Assembly: GCF_000150275.1 (NCBI RefSeq)
Contig: NW_002060945.1
Span: 4,085,230-4,149,229 of the forward strand
DNA: 64,000 nt
Direction of reading: 5' to 3'
From: Trichoplax adhaerens
Taxonomy: Eukaryota > Placozoa > Uniplacotomia > Trichoplacea > Trichoplacidae
Each line of letters begins with the position of its first letter. Position 1 is the first letter of the stretch. The position numbers were made by a program, and so were the translations under genes. Below the pieces are notes generated by a model, which was not told the origin of the DNA, did not search any database, and saw only the letters and a list, made by a program, of their open reading frames with translations. Below are positions 1-12,436 of this stretch, one piece after another.

Positions 1-3000
1 AGGTTGCCACTTTTTTTGGTGGCGCTGCCAGTTCCATCACTAGCTTTATCTTTAATTGGCGTCAGTTTCCTTAAAGCTGTTTCAGGATTGTGCGATATAT
101 CTACGTAATTTAACGCTATCATTATAATTAGGAAGCTAAATGTTGTAAGTAATTTAATTTCAGTAAAAAATATGCTCAATTGCAAATATTGTCTAACCAC
201 TACTTTGAGTCGGCTCAAGTGACACTGATTCATTCAATACATGTAGTGCAGCATTGGTTACCTAGAAGATACGTTGGATTTGAGTAAAGTGTTATTATAA
301 ACAAAGTAAAGCAATCAAATGACGAAAGCTAACCAATAAAGTGTCAATCATGAGATCCATTGAAGCACGATAATGGACACATTTTAGTGCGCGTTTTGCT
401 ATTTCTTCATGGCCATTATGCCTAAAATTGAGTAGTAAACTCACTGTCTGTATCACTCCGAACTAGATCTTGTTGCATAATGAAGTATACTTACATTATG
501 TACAATAATCCGGCCACCATATTATTAATTACTGCAGAATTAAGACATATTCTAGGCAGTTTATCCAAAGCTGCTCCATTATCACCATCTTTACGGCTTA
601 AATTATAGCGATTGCGATCGCAGTCATTTTCAAATCCACAGTTTGCAATCCTGAAAGTAGGAATATTAAAATAATAAGCTTGCGTTTGGCAAATTCTTTC
701 GATACTGTATATTTCATAGCTATTTACCTAGAGCACATTTGACAAAAGCTTGTATGGGAGTATTCCGGTAGCTCGGAAATGATTTCGTTGTAAATGCTGA
801 TAATCACGTATATTATCGAATTTCTACAGCGTATAATGCAGTTATTGAGAAAATAATCAGTCTCTGTTGTTCTAAACTAATTGCAAGCAGACAGAGTATG
901 ATAATAACTATCAAGTACCTATTAGATGCATTTAACTGATCATAAATGCTATAAGGACCAGCACTGGCTACCGCAGCATGATTCCTATCGTGCTTTCGAA
1001 GAGCTGATTGAGTAAGAGCAGTTACCTTATCAATGGTAGACTAGAAAACATAGGATTAGAAATTAATTAACGTTCTGAAGATAGTTTGTCATACTGTCAC
1101 AACATTACGATTGGTAACACTTATCCATATTATCTACTTTTACTAACAGTAAATACTTTATAATACGAGAACTAAGGGAAGTAAACATTGGTTATAAATA
1201 TGTTGGTAAGACAGTCGTATTGAAAAAGTCGCTCGCTTATCATGTCTTAATTACAAATTTGAAACTAAAAGCGCAATCAGTCGACAGTAACTTTCATCTT
1301 GTGCAGCTCTATAATTACCTGATTATAAATGGATGGATGACTGACAGAGGGCATTTTAAATAACTTACACGAAGGTTCTCCTTTGTGATCTAGAACGGCC
1401 TAGTTCAATGTAGAACAATCAATCGTCACAGTAGTATAAGCAATCAACCATGCATGTAATATTAGGCCAGTAATGCACTTACATCATTATATATCTTAAG
1501 CAGACATGGTGTTATGTAACTTTGTTCTGTGCTCTGGAGAGCAACCGACACAAGGTAATTCCAGATAATACCAGGTACGAATTGAATAACAGCCGGTAAA
1601 TAGTTCGCGGTTTGTTTACTACTACAGGCTGATGCAAGTAACTTATAGATTTGGCAATTGATCTGGAGATAATGAATGCAATGGATAATATGTATATAAA
1701 TGGCTAAGGTTGATATAGACGAATCAACTCACGACAATCAAAAATCTTAAGTTATTAAAAATCATTTGAAAAAGCTTTACAATGATTAAACGACTTGCTC
1801 TATAACTCTTTATAGTTTAACCCATTGGTAGATAGTATAAAACTAGCGGTACCAGAGATACTGGTAACTCTACGTATACTGCATAAAAGACGAAACAGGA
1901 GAAGCTATAAAAGTCGAATGGCGCATCAAAAAGCGTTCGATAACTTTTGACACCTAAAATTAAAGTGTGCCTAGCGTACCAATTATACCGTGCAATTTTT
2001 AAAATGATTAGAATGCCAACCTCAGATTTTCCAGATGTCCTTAAAGTATTTAATTCCAAGTTGATTGCACTGCTTAATGGAGAATTTGGTTTCAAATGTC
2101 GTAAAACGTTTGCGGTATCATTCGCAGAAGCCTGTAAAATATTCATCAATCTATAATATCATATACGTACGTATATGCAAATATACATCAAACAACAATA
2201 TCATCATAGTCCTGGTAAGATCAGAGTTTACTGTATAAAATAAAATGAAAGAGTACATGTGCATCAACTAGGTCAGTTTTTTGGACATGATCCTACTTTC
2301 AATACTGTAGAAGCCTGTAAAATATTCATCAATCTATAATATCTAATATCATATACGTACGTATATGCAAATATACATCAAACAACAATATCATCATAGT
2401 CCTGGTAAGATCAGGGTTTACTGTGTAAAATAAAATGAAAGAGTACATGTGCATCAACTAGGTCAGTTTTTTGGACATGATCTTACTTTGAATACTGTAG
2501 AATAATACAGAAAAACTAAATACTTTGTTTGTGCGAGGCTTATATACGTATTTGGTACCATGTAAAATTCTCAATGTTGCGCCACTGTGATAATTAATCA
2601 ATTAGGATATTAATTACATACTATCACGTTAAAGAACTCAAAGATCTGAAATATTCAAGATGACGTTGTCACTTATCGTTTCGATGTGACTGTCGCAACT
2701 ATCAAGTTTCAAATAAATTTTTACATTGGTCAAAATTCTCAAGACACAGTCGCATCTTCATGCGGTAAAAAGTACACTCTACAGTCTATTAATATAGACA
2801 GTACTACATTAGATTACGGGGTCGTGTCGCACTATCTCGCATACAATAATTATACATACGTGTAGGTTCTTTTAATTAATTCATTGAATATATCTATTTG
2901 ATATTACAGTAAAACATCTACACTAATATGATGCGAAGTAAAATAGAGTTGCACAATCTACACCATAGAGTAAGACCCATTTAAATGTGAGTTTTAACAC

Positions 3001-3357
3001 TCTTATTACAAGCAAGTCTAGTATTGACGCAACATTGTCATACTCTAGTAATATAACATAAAATACGAGTAATCACAGCAAGTACAAATATCTTCGTGGC
3101 CAAAATCGATTGCTATTACTATTCATAAGTCGTAGCGTATAGGTGGCGAGACCTAATTACCTTCACGACCCTGAACAATAATATACAGTAATCTTGTGAC
3201 TAATCGCGATCGTAGACTCCGTGGATTAATTAACGTATGGACTCAACTCAATTCAATCGTGTAATAATCTTTAGTAAAGGATCAAGATCGATCTACATCC
3301 AGAGAGAGAACTTACAGATAGTTGCTGAAGCGTTTGCTGTAGTTCTTCCGGTGTCAT
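1..3357 (-). CDS. FAM126A: Hyccin (FAM126 family), 3' end beyond window
   Basis: Hyccin is a subunit of the plasma-membrane PI4-kinase complex, where it works with TTC7, EFR3 and PI4KA. Nine exons were assembled on the minus strand, all in phase: 3316-3357, 1989-2131, 1483-1621, 919-1040, 728-823, 495-650, 334-421, 198-261 and 1-115 (cut by the window edge). Family landmarks appear in the right order: LPAVIQFVPGIIWNYL, then LTQSALRKH, IYNEIISELPEYS followed by SFCQMCSR, ANCGFENDCDRNRYNLSR, and HNGHEEIAKRALKCVHYRA. I matched these from memory of the human protein. The first exon (14 codons from ATG at 3357) is short and is the least certain part; it is joined by phase only. Exon 2 begins inside a tandem duplication that also copies its splice acceptor. 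The gene is divergent from MRPL10, with about 620 bp between start codons. The C-terminal part, beyond the Ser/Thr/Lys-rich stretch in exon 9, lies outside the window. Confidence 0.9.
2127..2499. repeat. Tandem duplication, period about 183 bp, across a hyccin splice acceptor
   Basis: The block 2127-2309 is repeated almost exactly from 2310 to about 2499, with a 6-base internal insertion (taatat) and a few substitutions in the second copy. The left edge lies four to five bases inside hyccin exon 2 (minus strand). The second copy therefore carries a duplicate of the intron acceptor and the first few exon bases, but no further exon sequence. Confidence 0.9.
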
Positions 3358-3596
3358 ATTTCAAATTTTGACTTTTCTACCCACCACCATTTGGCTTCTA
3401 AAACAAGAAGTAGCTGTTGACTAACAAATTCCAGGCTAGCTAGTGTTGATCGTAAGCAACAAATCACTTTGCAAAAGCACTCTATTGTACTCGTATCGAT
3501 GCTCAGCCACGGACTACTGGAAGAAGCCCCTGACAGTAAGAGTCTTGCTATGGCGTGGCGCCATCAAGATGGAAGTCTAATCAATTTTTATTACTC

Positions 3597-3617
3597 TTAA
3601 TTAATTAATTAATTAAT
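3597..3617. repeat. (TTAA)n microsatellite
   Basis: About five TTAA units in a row, directly next to the GTAC palindrome cluster in the hyccin/MRPL10 spacer. Confidence 0.9.
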
Positions 3618-3622
3618 CCTTG

Positions 3623-3811
3623 GCTGTACTGTACAGTGTACAGTAAAGTAAGTACTGTACACTGTGTCCAGTACTTAAAGGGTCTGGTGAACTGTACAGT
3701 ACAGTGTACTGTACAGTACCGTCAGTGATAAAAAAAACGTTTGGACTACAGTACTGTACTACTCTACAGTACAGTATACTGTACTGTCCAGTGTACAGTA
3801 TGTACTGTAGA
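3623..3811. repeat. Cluster of GTAC-centred palindromes (core ACTGTACAGT)
   Basis: Overlapping copies of CTGTAC, GTACAG and ACTGTACAGT fill most of this stretch, on both strands because the word is its own reverse complement. The same word family recurs near 7266-7432, 20718-20800, 22568-22875, 42640-42815, 61370-61860, 62515-62645 and 63364-63412. An open frame runs through it on the minus strand, but I judge that to be chance. Confidence 0.85.
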
Positions 3812-3979
3812 AGTGCTGTCCCACATTGAACCGAAATTGGACCGGTTCGAACCAGACCGTTCTCAGGTCTAAGTAACAGTATCTGGATTACTCTGGATAG
3901 CTCACCCAGCCTAGCCTGGCCAGCATTGAGCTTTTGCAGTGCATTGCCGTTTACCAGCAACCTCTGGATCGCATCCAAG

Positions 3980-5988
3980 ATGTCGTCACTAGTTCCGGCA
4001 AGAATCGGTAAGTCAGTGCTCATTGTTAGCAATTCTAAAACTCTCTAACTGCAAATACTCCTTACTCCAATGGGTCATGCTTATGATAATAATATTTTTC
4101 ATATGTGTACTGTGTAAGATAAATTGAGTAATAATCGTAGCGTTGTTATGATCACGCGGTAATTTGCAATCTTTAATGCGTGTCGATGTCGGTGCAATAT
4201 TTTACAAGGACGCTTGAATTCTCAGAATCACACTATTATTATGAATCTATCTGTAAAGTGCTATTAATAACTGTAATATTATTTTATTATCATCGTTCTA
4301 CAACCGATAGAATTAAATTTATTAAATGATTGTCAATAGAGCCGTGAAATGGCTAATAATTCTTGAAGAAGAATACTCTACCGAATGAGTGCATTGCATC
4401 GGAGTCATAGTATCGCTCTGAACTTCGACTAGTGTTTTACGATACAACTACTGCAGATCTTATAATGGCGATTGTGATCATAATCAACTGAGATTTTACT
4501 TCAAAATATGACGCATAGTAAGCTGAGTAATAATCCATTTGCTCGTATCATCATATTATAGTCATTTGTCTTGTTAACAGTTGTATCCATTCATAAGAAC
4601 CAGATCTATTGGAACTCTTATGCCATTGCTGCAATTATTAATTGTAAATTCGTGACTTTGCATCCTCAGGTCTTATTTTAACCTTATTTGCAACACTATA
4701 GTTCGTAAAGCTACAATAAGAAAGTATTTTCCGAAAGCTCGCAAACCGTCAAGACCTCCGAAACCGGATGTTACTTGTGCTATTAACAAGCGTGCAAAGC
4801 AAGCCCAAAATGTTCAACGTGAGGTAAGTGATCTTTTCATGGTTGCATTTAATTTTCGTTCAAATTCAATAAAAAGCTAGGGCTGTAACCGTACGTTTTA
4901 GGTAAAGCTATCCATTTCGTGAAAAATTATATTAAAATAGCAGGTTTGCAGTATCAGTTTGCTAAATGTCAATCGGTAATTATAATCATTGTTCAATACT
5001 TATTCCGAAGTAAACAAACTGGACTAGCTAGCCTTAGCGGTACCATGGACTACTTAGAAATTAGATCTATAAACCGACACCAGTTTAATTGACATGAAAA
5101 TTAAACGATTACTTACAATGCGTGACTTTAAGATTGGTCGTTTAGGAAACACTTTCTGATGCATCTGGAAATCTACATACTTCAGTTATTTTCTACAAAT
5201 TTACATCATAGCCAGTATTAGGAACCAATACAGCATAAAATAAGCGATAGTTTAATGTAGGTACTATTGCTAAATCTTTGTACACAATTGGAGATGCAAT
5301 TATGTTGCATTAGTATGATGAAATAATCTGATATATCACTTACAGTTCTTCCTGCAAGTACAACATACTAAGTGTGATGTAGCGTATCATCCACTTGTAC
5401 AAATAAATGTATAGTAAATAGAAATATTATTGTAACTAAATGAAATGCGGCATGAGCTAATTGCTATATCTTTTACAGCCGAAACTTAGGAAACAAATCA
5501 TATTTAAGGAAATCCGAGAGATACTAGATGTAAATAAAATGGTGACCGCATTTCATTACAATGACGGTATCACATCTGCAGAGTGGGAAGAATTGCGTTA
5601 TATCTTGCGACAGAAAGGAATCACAATGAAAATTGTACCCAACAAGCTTACCCAGAAATCTTTAGAAGATACTCCTTATGTGAATATGCAGCCTTTATTT
5701 GTTAGTTCTACTGGTATATTCTATAGTCAAGAGCCAAGCACTGTAACCGATATGATCAAAATTTTATCTAAGTTTCCCAAAATTGAGATCCTAGGCGGTA
5801 AATTTGAGAATCGATTGTTAGCAAAATCTGGAATCTTAGATTATGCTCAGCTACCTAGTATCGATGTTCTTCGCAGTCAATTTTGTCAGTTACTGATACA
5901 AACTGCATCTAGAACCTCGTCTTTATTAGGTGGTAATCAAGCACGTTTATCCTCGCTACTAACACAACACTTAAAGGAAAAGAGCTAG
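3980..5988 (+). CDS. MRPL10: Mitochondrial large-subunit ribosomal protein uL10m
   Basis: This protein forms the base of the L7/L12 stalk on the mitochondrial ribosome. There are three in-phase exons: 3980-4007, 4702-4823 and 5479-5988 (219 residues). Exon 1 encodes only MSSLVPARI plus one base before GTAAGT. With exon 2 it gives an Arg/Lys-rich N-terminus without acidic residues, as expected of a mitochondrial presequence. Exon 3 carries the uL10 fold. Landmarks shared with animal MRPL10 include VTAFHYNDGITSAEW, MKIVPNKL, PLFVSSTG, LSKFPKIEILGGKFE and LDYAQLPS. The frame stays open upstream of the chosen ATG, but 3980 is the first ATG that gives a sensible presequence. The gene is divergent from hyccin. 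Confidence 0.92.
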
Positions 5989-6901
5989 CTTTTAATATGG
6001 AACTGTAACATAATTTCTAGCAATCACCATTACTTATCTATATGATATATGCAAATCCTTACAGAATTCTGCTCCACTACTGTACAGCTTTCACATGATA
6101 GCGCTATTTTTCTGCGAATGTAAATCAACTATAATGCTGTAATAAACCTTGTATGAAACCGTGATAATGATTTCTCTTATCTACTGCATATGATGATATC
6201 CTCTCATACAATAAAGAATAGTTGTATTCTAGCTGGTCAAAGCAAAATTGTAGACATCGATCGACAACTACCTGTTCAATGGAAATGGTAGAATAGTAAC
6301 TAAAGATCAGCACTAGAATTTTGTTTTAAGGGCACTACAATGTACGTCATTCTACAGTAATTTATAGTAATCTACAAGGCAGATTTGCTGGTAAGAAGAT
6401 TGAACTATAGACCTATTGCATTGCCTTCTTGCGTTATCATCTCAGTCGTGATAGTTAAAACGCCGCCTAAACCGCATACCATCAACTGTACCTTTAATAG
6501 TCTTATATCGCGCTAGCGGACTTTTATTCACTTGAATTATAAAAGCGATAGAATTTTTTCATTATACATTATCATTTTATACCTTATATGCTAACATGCA
6601 GGTATTTCTATACAACATAGAATTTAAAAACTGTGCTATAAGTGGTACAGTTGGTACGATCATGGTACAAAACTCACAGCAGAGTTGTATTTAGGCATAA
6701 CAATGGAAAAGATTATTTCATGGTCTCAAAATTAGTTTCCTCAACAGCTTCAACTATATTATATACAGTAGATAAATCGCCGAAAAATTATCCTTCAAGT
6801 TATCACAATAGATTAAAGGATAAGATTTAAAGAAATCATTTGAGAGACAATAAGAAAGAACGTGAGGTATATAAGTTGTTGAATTCCAATATTGAGTGAT
6901 T
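5989..6901. other. Spacer between MRPL10 and NDUFB3 3' ends
   Basis: This should hold the two converging 3' UTRs. The small open frames here (6125-6313 minus, 6642-6830 plus) lack recognisable motifs or convincing splice partners. I see no further gene. Confidence 0.5.
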
Positions 6902-7144
6902 CTAATGCTTGTGGTCGTGGGACTGGTGGCTGTTATGGTGGTGACCATGATCTTCAGGCTTTGCGTAGAAATGCTCAATCCCACACGCTATGACAAAAGC
7001 GCCCAAACCCCATAGAAAACCTGGAAAGACCTTACGAAATGAAGCTGCTTTATTATAACGTGGATCGTATCGCCAAGCCTCAAATCTGGCCCATGGATCT
7101 TTTAAAGTTTTTTTTAATGCCTTGTATTCTGGCTTCGTAGACAT
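6902..7144 (-). CDS. NDUFB3: NADH dehydrogenase 1 beta subcomplex subunit 3 (B12)
   Basis: This is an accessory subunit of mitochondrial complex I, sitting in the inner-membrane arm. It is an intact single-exon frame of 80 residues, in the usual size range. The family landmark is a DPWARFEAWRYDPRY segment followed by SFRKVFPGFLWG. One membrane helix follows (about residues 46-62, GLGAFVIACGIEHFYA). The C-terminus is strongly His-rich (HGHHHNSHQSHDHKH), longer in His than I recall from vertebrates. The start ATG at 7144 is the only in-frame one. A GTAC palindrome cluster lies 120-290 bp upstream, and a repeated CGCGCATGTG motif about 315-355 bp upstream. Confidence 0.93.
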   Translation of the reverse strand: MSTKPEYKALKKTLKDPWARFEAWRYDPRYNKAASFRKVFPGFLWGLGAFVIACGIEHFYAKPEDHGHHHNSHQSHDHKH

Positions 7145-7265
7145 CGCTATTTGGACAAGAAATTTTTAAATTTATTTATAATCAACAGCTGCCAGTGGTT
7201 CCTGTGATCGTGGCCACTCCAATGATATTTTCTTCTACTGATCCCATCGGAAAAACGGATGCGCT

Positions 7266-7432
7266 TTCACCACTCATAGTACCGTACCGTCCCCTATACA
7301 GTACAGTAGTATACTGCACATGCACGTACTGTACTGTACAGTACATGTACTGTACTGGTACCGTGGTCAAAACTGTTATTTCTGTACTGAACAATGAGTG
7401 GACACTGTACTGTACACTGTACAGTACAGTCT
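7266..7432. repeat. GTAC palindrome cluster upstream of NDUFB3
   Basis: Dense CTGTACAGTAC words, including a long run at about 7327-7358 and another at 7400-7432. Both strands read open through it, giving two chance frames (7182-7394 minus, 7195-7434 plus). Confidence 0.85.
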
Positions 7433-7458
7433 AAGCATTCTAGGCCACCTTACTTTCT

Positions 7459-7499
7459 AGTACGCGCATGTGCATAATATTATCGAGTACGCGCATGTG
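7459..7499. promoter_or_regulatory. Direct repeat AGTACGCGCATGTG, NRF-1-like
   Basis: Two exact 14-base copies at 7459-7472 and 7486-7499, spaced 27 bases start to start. The core CGCGCATGTG differs by one base from the NRF-1 consensus half-palindrome (GCGCATGCGC). NRF-1 is known to control nuclear genes for mitochondrial proteins in animals. The site lies upstream of NDUFB3, a complex I gene. Function is inferred only. Confidence 0.4.
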
Positions 7500-7821
7500 T
7501 GTCAGCATAGCATGTTAAAGTACCGTGTAGCATGGACTGTAATCATCATTTGATTTGTTACAGCAGTGTGACTGTGTGACGCATGACCAGTTGATTACAA
7601 TATTATGGCTGTATGAGACACTACTGTACTAAAAAGAGAGTGGACAGGAAACGGTCCTTCCGTACGTACTGTACGTTCTGTGTACCTATACTAAAAATGT
7701 GAGACGACTATTGTGGTGGTCATTTGAATGGAAACACAGAGTATACATAAAATCCAAGAATTTAGTTTTATTGAAAGATATATATATTGATTATTTTACA
7801 AATTTAAAATTTACTGTAGTT

Positions 7822-10800
7822 CTATTCCAATGGTGGTACATCAGGATCATCTACAAAATCATCATCAGGGGTATCCGTTATTTCCGATACCTTCGGTGAA
7901 GATTTTGCAACCTTTGTTTTTGCCCAAGTCTTGTCATTGACTATGTTGTATATGTCAGCATTCTTTACTGAAGTATCACCAGCTTCTAATTTCTCGTGCC
8001 TGCATTTAACGTAAATCAAGAATACATTAATATATTACTGCAGTATTTGCAATGATATTACGAATAAATTGCCATCGGATTATATACTTCACAGTATATA
8101 CGGTACAGTATACAGTGCTCGTACACCTAAAATACCGATATAAAATGCTATAGATTTTGCTTCCGTAACTTACCTTCTTGTTGAGACGGAGTTTGTAGGT
8201 GGTCGGTTTTCATTAGCTTGGGGTTTTACTTCACTCGCAGATGGCGATATTTTTGCCTTCGGTTTGTGCACTTTTATGATTTCCCTTACCTGTAAAAGGT
8301 AACGTTTACAAATTAAGTGATGGGTTCAATATACTCTGGTCTACATCTATGAATATATAGGATTGATGAAGTAGATGATTTGTCAATCAAGATGTGTACT
8401 GTTATATTTCGTTTCATCAGCGATACCTTTGGCATTGTTATAACTAGATGACCGGTCGTTTGGGATCGTTTAGCTTCCGATCGATCTGGATTAACCTCTT
8501 CCGCTAATACCAGTTGAAGAATCTACGTGTATTAGTTAAAAATGGCTATTAGCTAATGTATTTATGACTAGAAGTCATGTACTTTCCTCTAGCATACTGT
8601 ACAATTACTTAAATAGCTGTATCATAAACGTGTCATAATACCTTAGATTTTATTGTCACCTTCACGTATGTCGGCTGAACATCAACGTCTATCAACGATG
8701 TATCCAAATATCTAAGGTAGTTGTTAATATTTAATTAGCAACTCAACGCAGTAATATCTATGTAAGCAATTTCAGTAAAACTGTGTGTTAAGTTATTTTT
8801 GTATCTTTGGTCAGAGATATGTATGATCACAAAATAGATCGTACATTGCGCTTTCTTTTAGGGATCACCTAATCAGAATTTTAATTCATATAAACAAATT
8901 GATAAACTAAAACTGCTACACTGGCTATTGTAATATAAGGATTTACGGCATTTGTAGTTCATTACTGTGGTGGATCTTGAGGTTGATCCATGACCCTTTT
9001 CATAAAATGTAGCTCGTGCTTTGCTACTAGTTCATTAATTTTATTGAAGCTTGAACTGTACATATACATTAGCAGAGTAATCGAATGGTCGTGTAAGGCT
9101 ATGCCGAAGAAGTCTTAAGACTTCCTTATACAAAATTGTATCATAGTAGCGTTGTACTATACAGATATTGAAGTTTACTAAGTTGCTAGACACGACACAG
9201 ACAAGCATTTTGATAACATAACATGTTGATAATTTGTAATCTTTGATTACTATATCTTACAACTTACCTATTATAATTATAATTATCAGACATAACATTA
9301 TGCTATGTTTCGGACTTGGTGTCTTAGTGTAACAATACACATATTTTAATGACTATTCGCGACAATTACTATTCTATCGGCAGTTATTTTCCGCCAATTT
9401 TTGCAGATGCTTGCGATGAATGTACCATGTTTGCCTCTTAATAGTCATGGTTTTTAACGACTTTTATAAATTAAATGTAAAGTATCTTATGAAATACTGA
9501 AATTACTCATACTACCAGCTATTTTCAAAGGCAAAAAATAATAAACTAATTGCATAGACTTACTTGTAACAGGCGACGTCGAGGACTATATTGTTGCTTT
9601 CTTCATCATCAATTAGCTGGAAGTCAATCCTAAAATGATTCAAGCAGTAGCTCAATTATTTCATTTCTAATAATAACAAGCATGAGAACTGATATACAAA
9701 TGTCTGCACCACTTGACGATCTCGCGGTCTATGTAATACACTGTAAATAATTATGTATAATAGGATACAATATAACCGTTAATACTGACTTGGCCTCGTT
9801 CACATTTAGAATTCGTCCGTCTTCCGTCTTTAAGCGAACCTGTCTTTTGGGTTGCTGTGTATCACTGCCATAATCCAATCGGTACAAAGTCATTTACTAC
9901 CTTAACCCGAAAATATTTTCGGATCTTCTTATTACTATTAATAATCTCTACCTGCTTTTATTGCTCTGGTCTTCTTGGCGCTCTTTCTGCAGTTGTTCGT
10001 GTGTAGCCTTGCGAGCTTCTGGAGTATATGGCATTTTGTCCTGCCAAAAGGATCTACAAGTGAAATATTTGGAATGAAGTTATATCGCAACGATTGCTAC
10101 TTCGTTAGTGATTTTCTCATCCGTATGACATATATCAATCAGTAATTACTTATTTGGCTTGTCATTTTCATTATTTGAGTCTACATCATTTTCATATTTT
10201 TCTTCGTTGGAGTCACTAACAGATACATGGGCACAGTAAGTTCAAAATCCATTTGTAACAATAAAATATTTTATTTTAAATCGGAAAAAATTAATTATTT
10301 TACTACAACTTGTCAATACCCTGCGTTTGTTTGCGCATTAATATCGGTATACCAGCGACCATCAAAGCCAGGTTTGTTCTCGTTTTTTCTTTCCTCTTGT
10401 GACTTTTCTGCTGCCTAATTAAATTACCTTTATTAACTTTGATGCATTGTTTTACTACAAAATATTATAGCATACTGTCATCCTTTTTAAAGGCTAAATC
10501 ATAGTTAAAAATTGCAGAATGAACTATATTTCAAATATCTAATACCCTTTTAGCTGCATATTCTTCTTGCTGCTTCTCTATACTCTTTTTTATGTTAGCA
10601 TAATCCTATTAGAATGTTAGGAGTACTCTTATAAGTGTACATCTCGCGTCTCCAATTTCATATATTTACGATTTGAAATCACATCGCTTATTTGAGAAGC
10701 TATAATGCTAGCTTATTGACAGTAATTTTACAGCTATTACTTGTTTAATACCTGTATCGCAATTATTCTCTCTGATCTTTCGACATCTTGACCATCAAGA

Positions 10801-12436
10801 CGCTAAGAAAAATCAGTACTTCAATTAAGTATTTATTCTTGTATTAGTGTGCAATTACAATGTATATTACCGGATGCTTTATATTTAAAAATATACAGCA
10901 AGATACCTTCAATCCTGGAAGTGTGGCTATAACATACTCTCTATAATGTTCATATTCTATACATGGGTTTCCCGTTAAGTATCTGTCAAAATAGCGATTT
11001 TATTTGTAATTTATTACGAAATCTCATTGCTAGAATTGATTAGTATTAATTTAAAGCTTTATAAATTGATATACAATTCTTTAAAGTTGTATAGTTTCTT
11101 TAAGCATTCAACACTTGTCAATTCACCAACAAAATTGACGGTTAAATCCAGTTTTTCTAGTGATTCACACCCTAAATTAATTGAATATTAATTCATAATA
11201 CATTAAGATTCTTTCTCCGAAGATTTCTTGAATTAGCTGTAGATCATACACTCTATAAACATTTATCTATTGCCAAGCATTTATTATCCATTTCTAAAAG
11301 TTTAGACTAATAATAAAGAGGTAAATGAAATTTATAAATTGCGATCTTACCTTCCAAATTTTCTATTCTTTCAACGTTATTTAACGCAAGATTAAGATAC
11401 TTTAACTTTTTTAGACGACTCACATTTTCTAAATGATTTTATTTAAAAATTTTGCTGTTAAACTATAATGTAAGTCATTATTACATAGCTTACTAGTTGA
11501 CTTTATCATGGATTTGGTAATTGATCACTTACCAATTTTAGGAATAAGGTTGCTTTGTAAGTACAATATTGTTAGATCACGACACCATTTATCTAAATAT
11601 TCAATTCTAACACAATAGTATCATAGAAAAATTAGCTTTGAAGTTAATTCCGTTTAATAAGTATCCCTTCAAGATTTTTTTTAGCTTCAGTAGAGTATAA
11701 TCATTCTTCTTAGAATAATAATGTCACTTGTATCGCATCTATAGCCGGAATGGAACTAAATACTATATCGTCCTTGAAGAAGAAGTAAGAGTTGATTACC
11801 ATAATGTAATTTACAAATAACTAAGCACGTATAAGCCTAAATATAGACCAAATGACTAACCCATTATAAACAGGCGATAAAGTAAAGTATACAGACCATT
11901 CTTGGCGTGTAATTTATGTCTCTGCATAAATTTTAAACTTTATACCGAAAGCGATATAGGTAATACCCTGTATTATCGCGTTTAGCATAAGAGCGAGCTA
12001 AATGCAATGGTCTTATTTACAAAGTTCATGTGCATCAGCTATATGTTACATACTTTTCAATATCTTGCTGATGTAATGATATTTCTTCCAACGTCGTAAT
12101 TTCCATATTGTTATGCTCGGCACGACGCCTTATTAGTTGTTCTGTTACTGCATTTTATTTAAAAAATTATATTCATATACTTGAAATTAGATGTAGGTAA
12201 TACGAGCTTCTAATCATAACATCATCAGCATAGATACAACACACAATGTGCCTGTATGTGAGAAGTACTGTAAAAATCAATTGAGAATGTAAAACAAAAT
12301 ACACCTTAGCCTACAGATACGTATAGACATAAATTGAAAAGTAGCATATATTAGCATCTGAAAGCATCTTCTCTCACATTTTTGATAGCAAAATCAATGT
12401 ACAGAACTACATTGGGAGATACTTACTGAACACCAT
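7822..12436 (-). CDS. DNAAF11: Dynein axonemal assembly factor 11 (LRRC6, tilB homologue)
   Basis: This is a cytoplasmic factor needed to preassemble ciliary dynein arms. Seventeen in-phase exons: 12427-12436, 12054-12147, 11533-11606, 11351-11428, 11075-11171, 10907-10982, 10752-10802, 10546-10605, 10320-10414, 10150-10215, 9952-10053, 9790-9864, 9564-9629, 8642-8711, 8427-8522, 8174-8289 and 7822-7999. They give 467 residues, close to human (466). Order: N-terminal [15 protein letters not shown] repeats ([47 protein letters not shown]), LRR cap with [19 protein letters not shown], coiled region, then a CS/p23-like domain with [20 protein letters not shown] and [16 protein letters not shown]. 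The last residues VPPLE match the family's conserved tail. Exon 1 is only 10 nt (MVF plus one base); it was chosen because it completes the conserved Ile before TEQLIRR. Confidence 0.96.

Larger units (their letters stand above)
3358..3979. promoter_or_regulatory. Shared 5' region of hyccin and MRPL10
   Basis: This is a 622 bp spacer between two divergent start codons, so it should hold both promoters. It contains a TTAA microsatellite (3597-3617) and a dense cluster of GTAC-centred palindromes (3623-3811). No TATA box could be assigned with confidence. The role is inferred from gene orientation only. Confidence 0.6.

Noticed and set aside
3613-4032. Minus-strand 139-codon open frame between hyccin and MRPL10
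   Set aside because: It overlaps MRPL10 exon 1 in antisense, and its C-terminal half is translated GTAC palindrome repeat. No motif, and no splice partner was needed.
7182-7434. Overlapping open frames on both strands upstream of NDUFB3
   Set aside because: They are translations of GTAC palindromes (Tyr/Cys/Thr/Val-rich), which lack stops in several frames by composition.
10227-10418. Plus-strand frame inside DNAAF11
   Set aside because: Antisense to DNAAF11 exon 9, whose minus-strand translation clearly matches the family ([12 protein letters not shown]).
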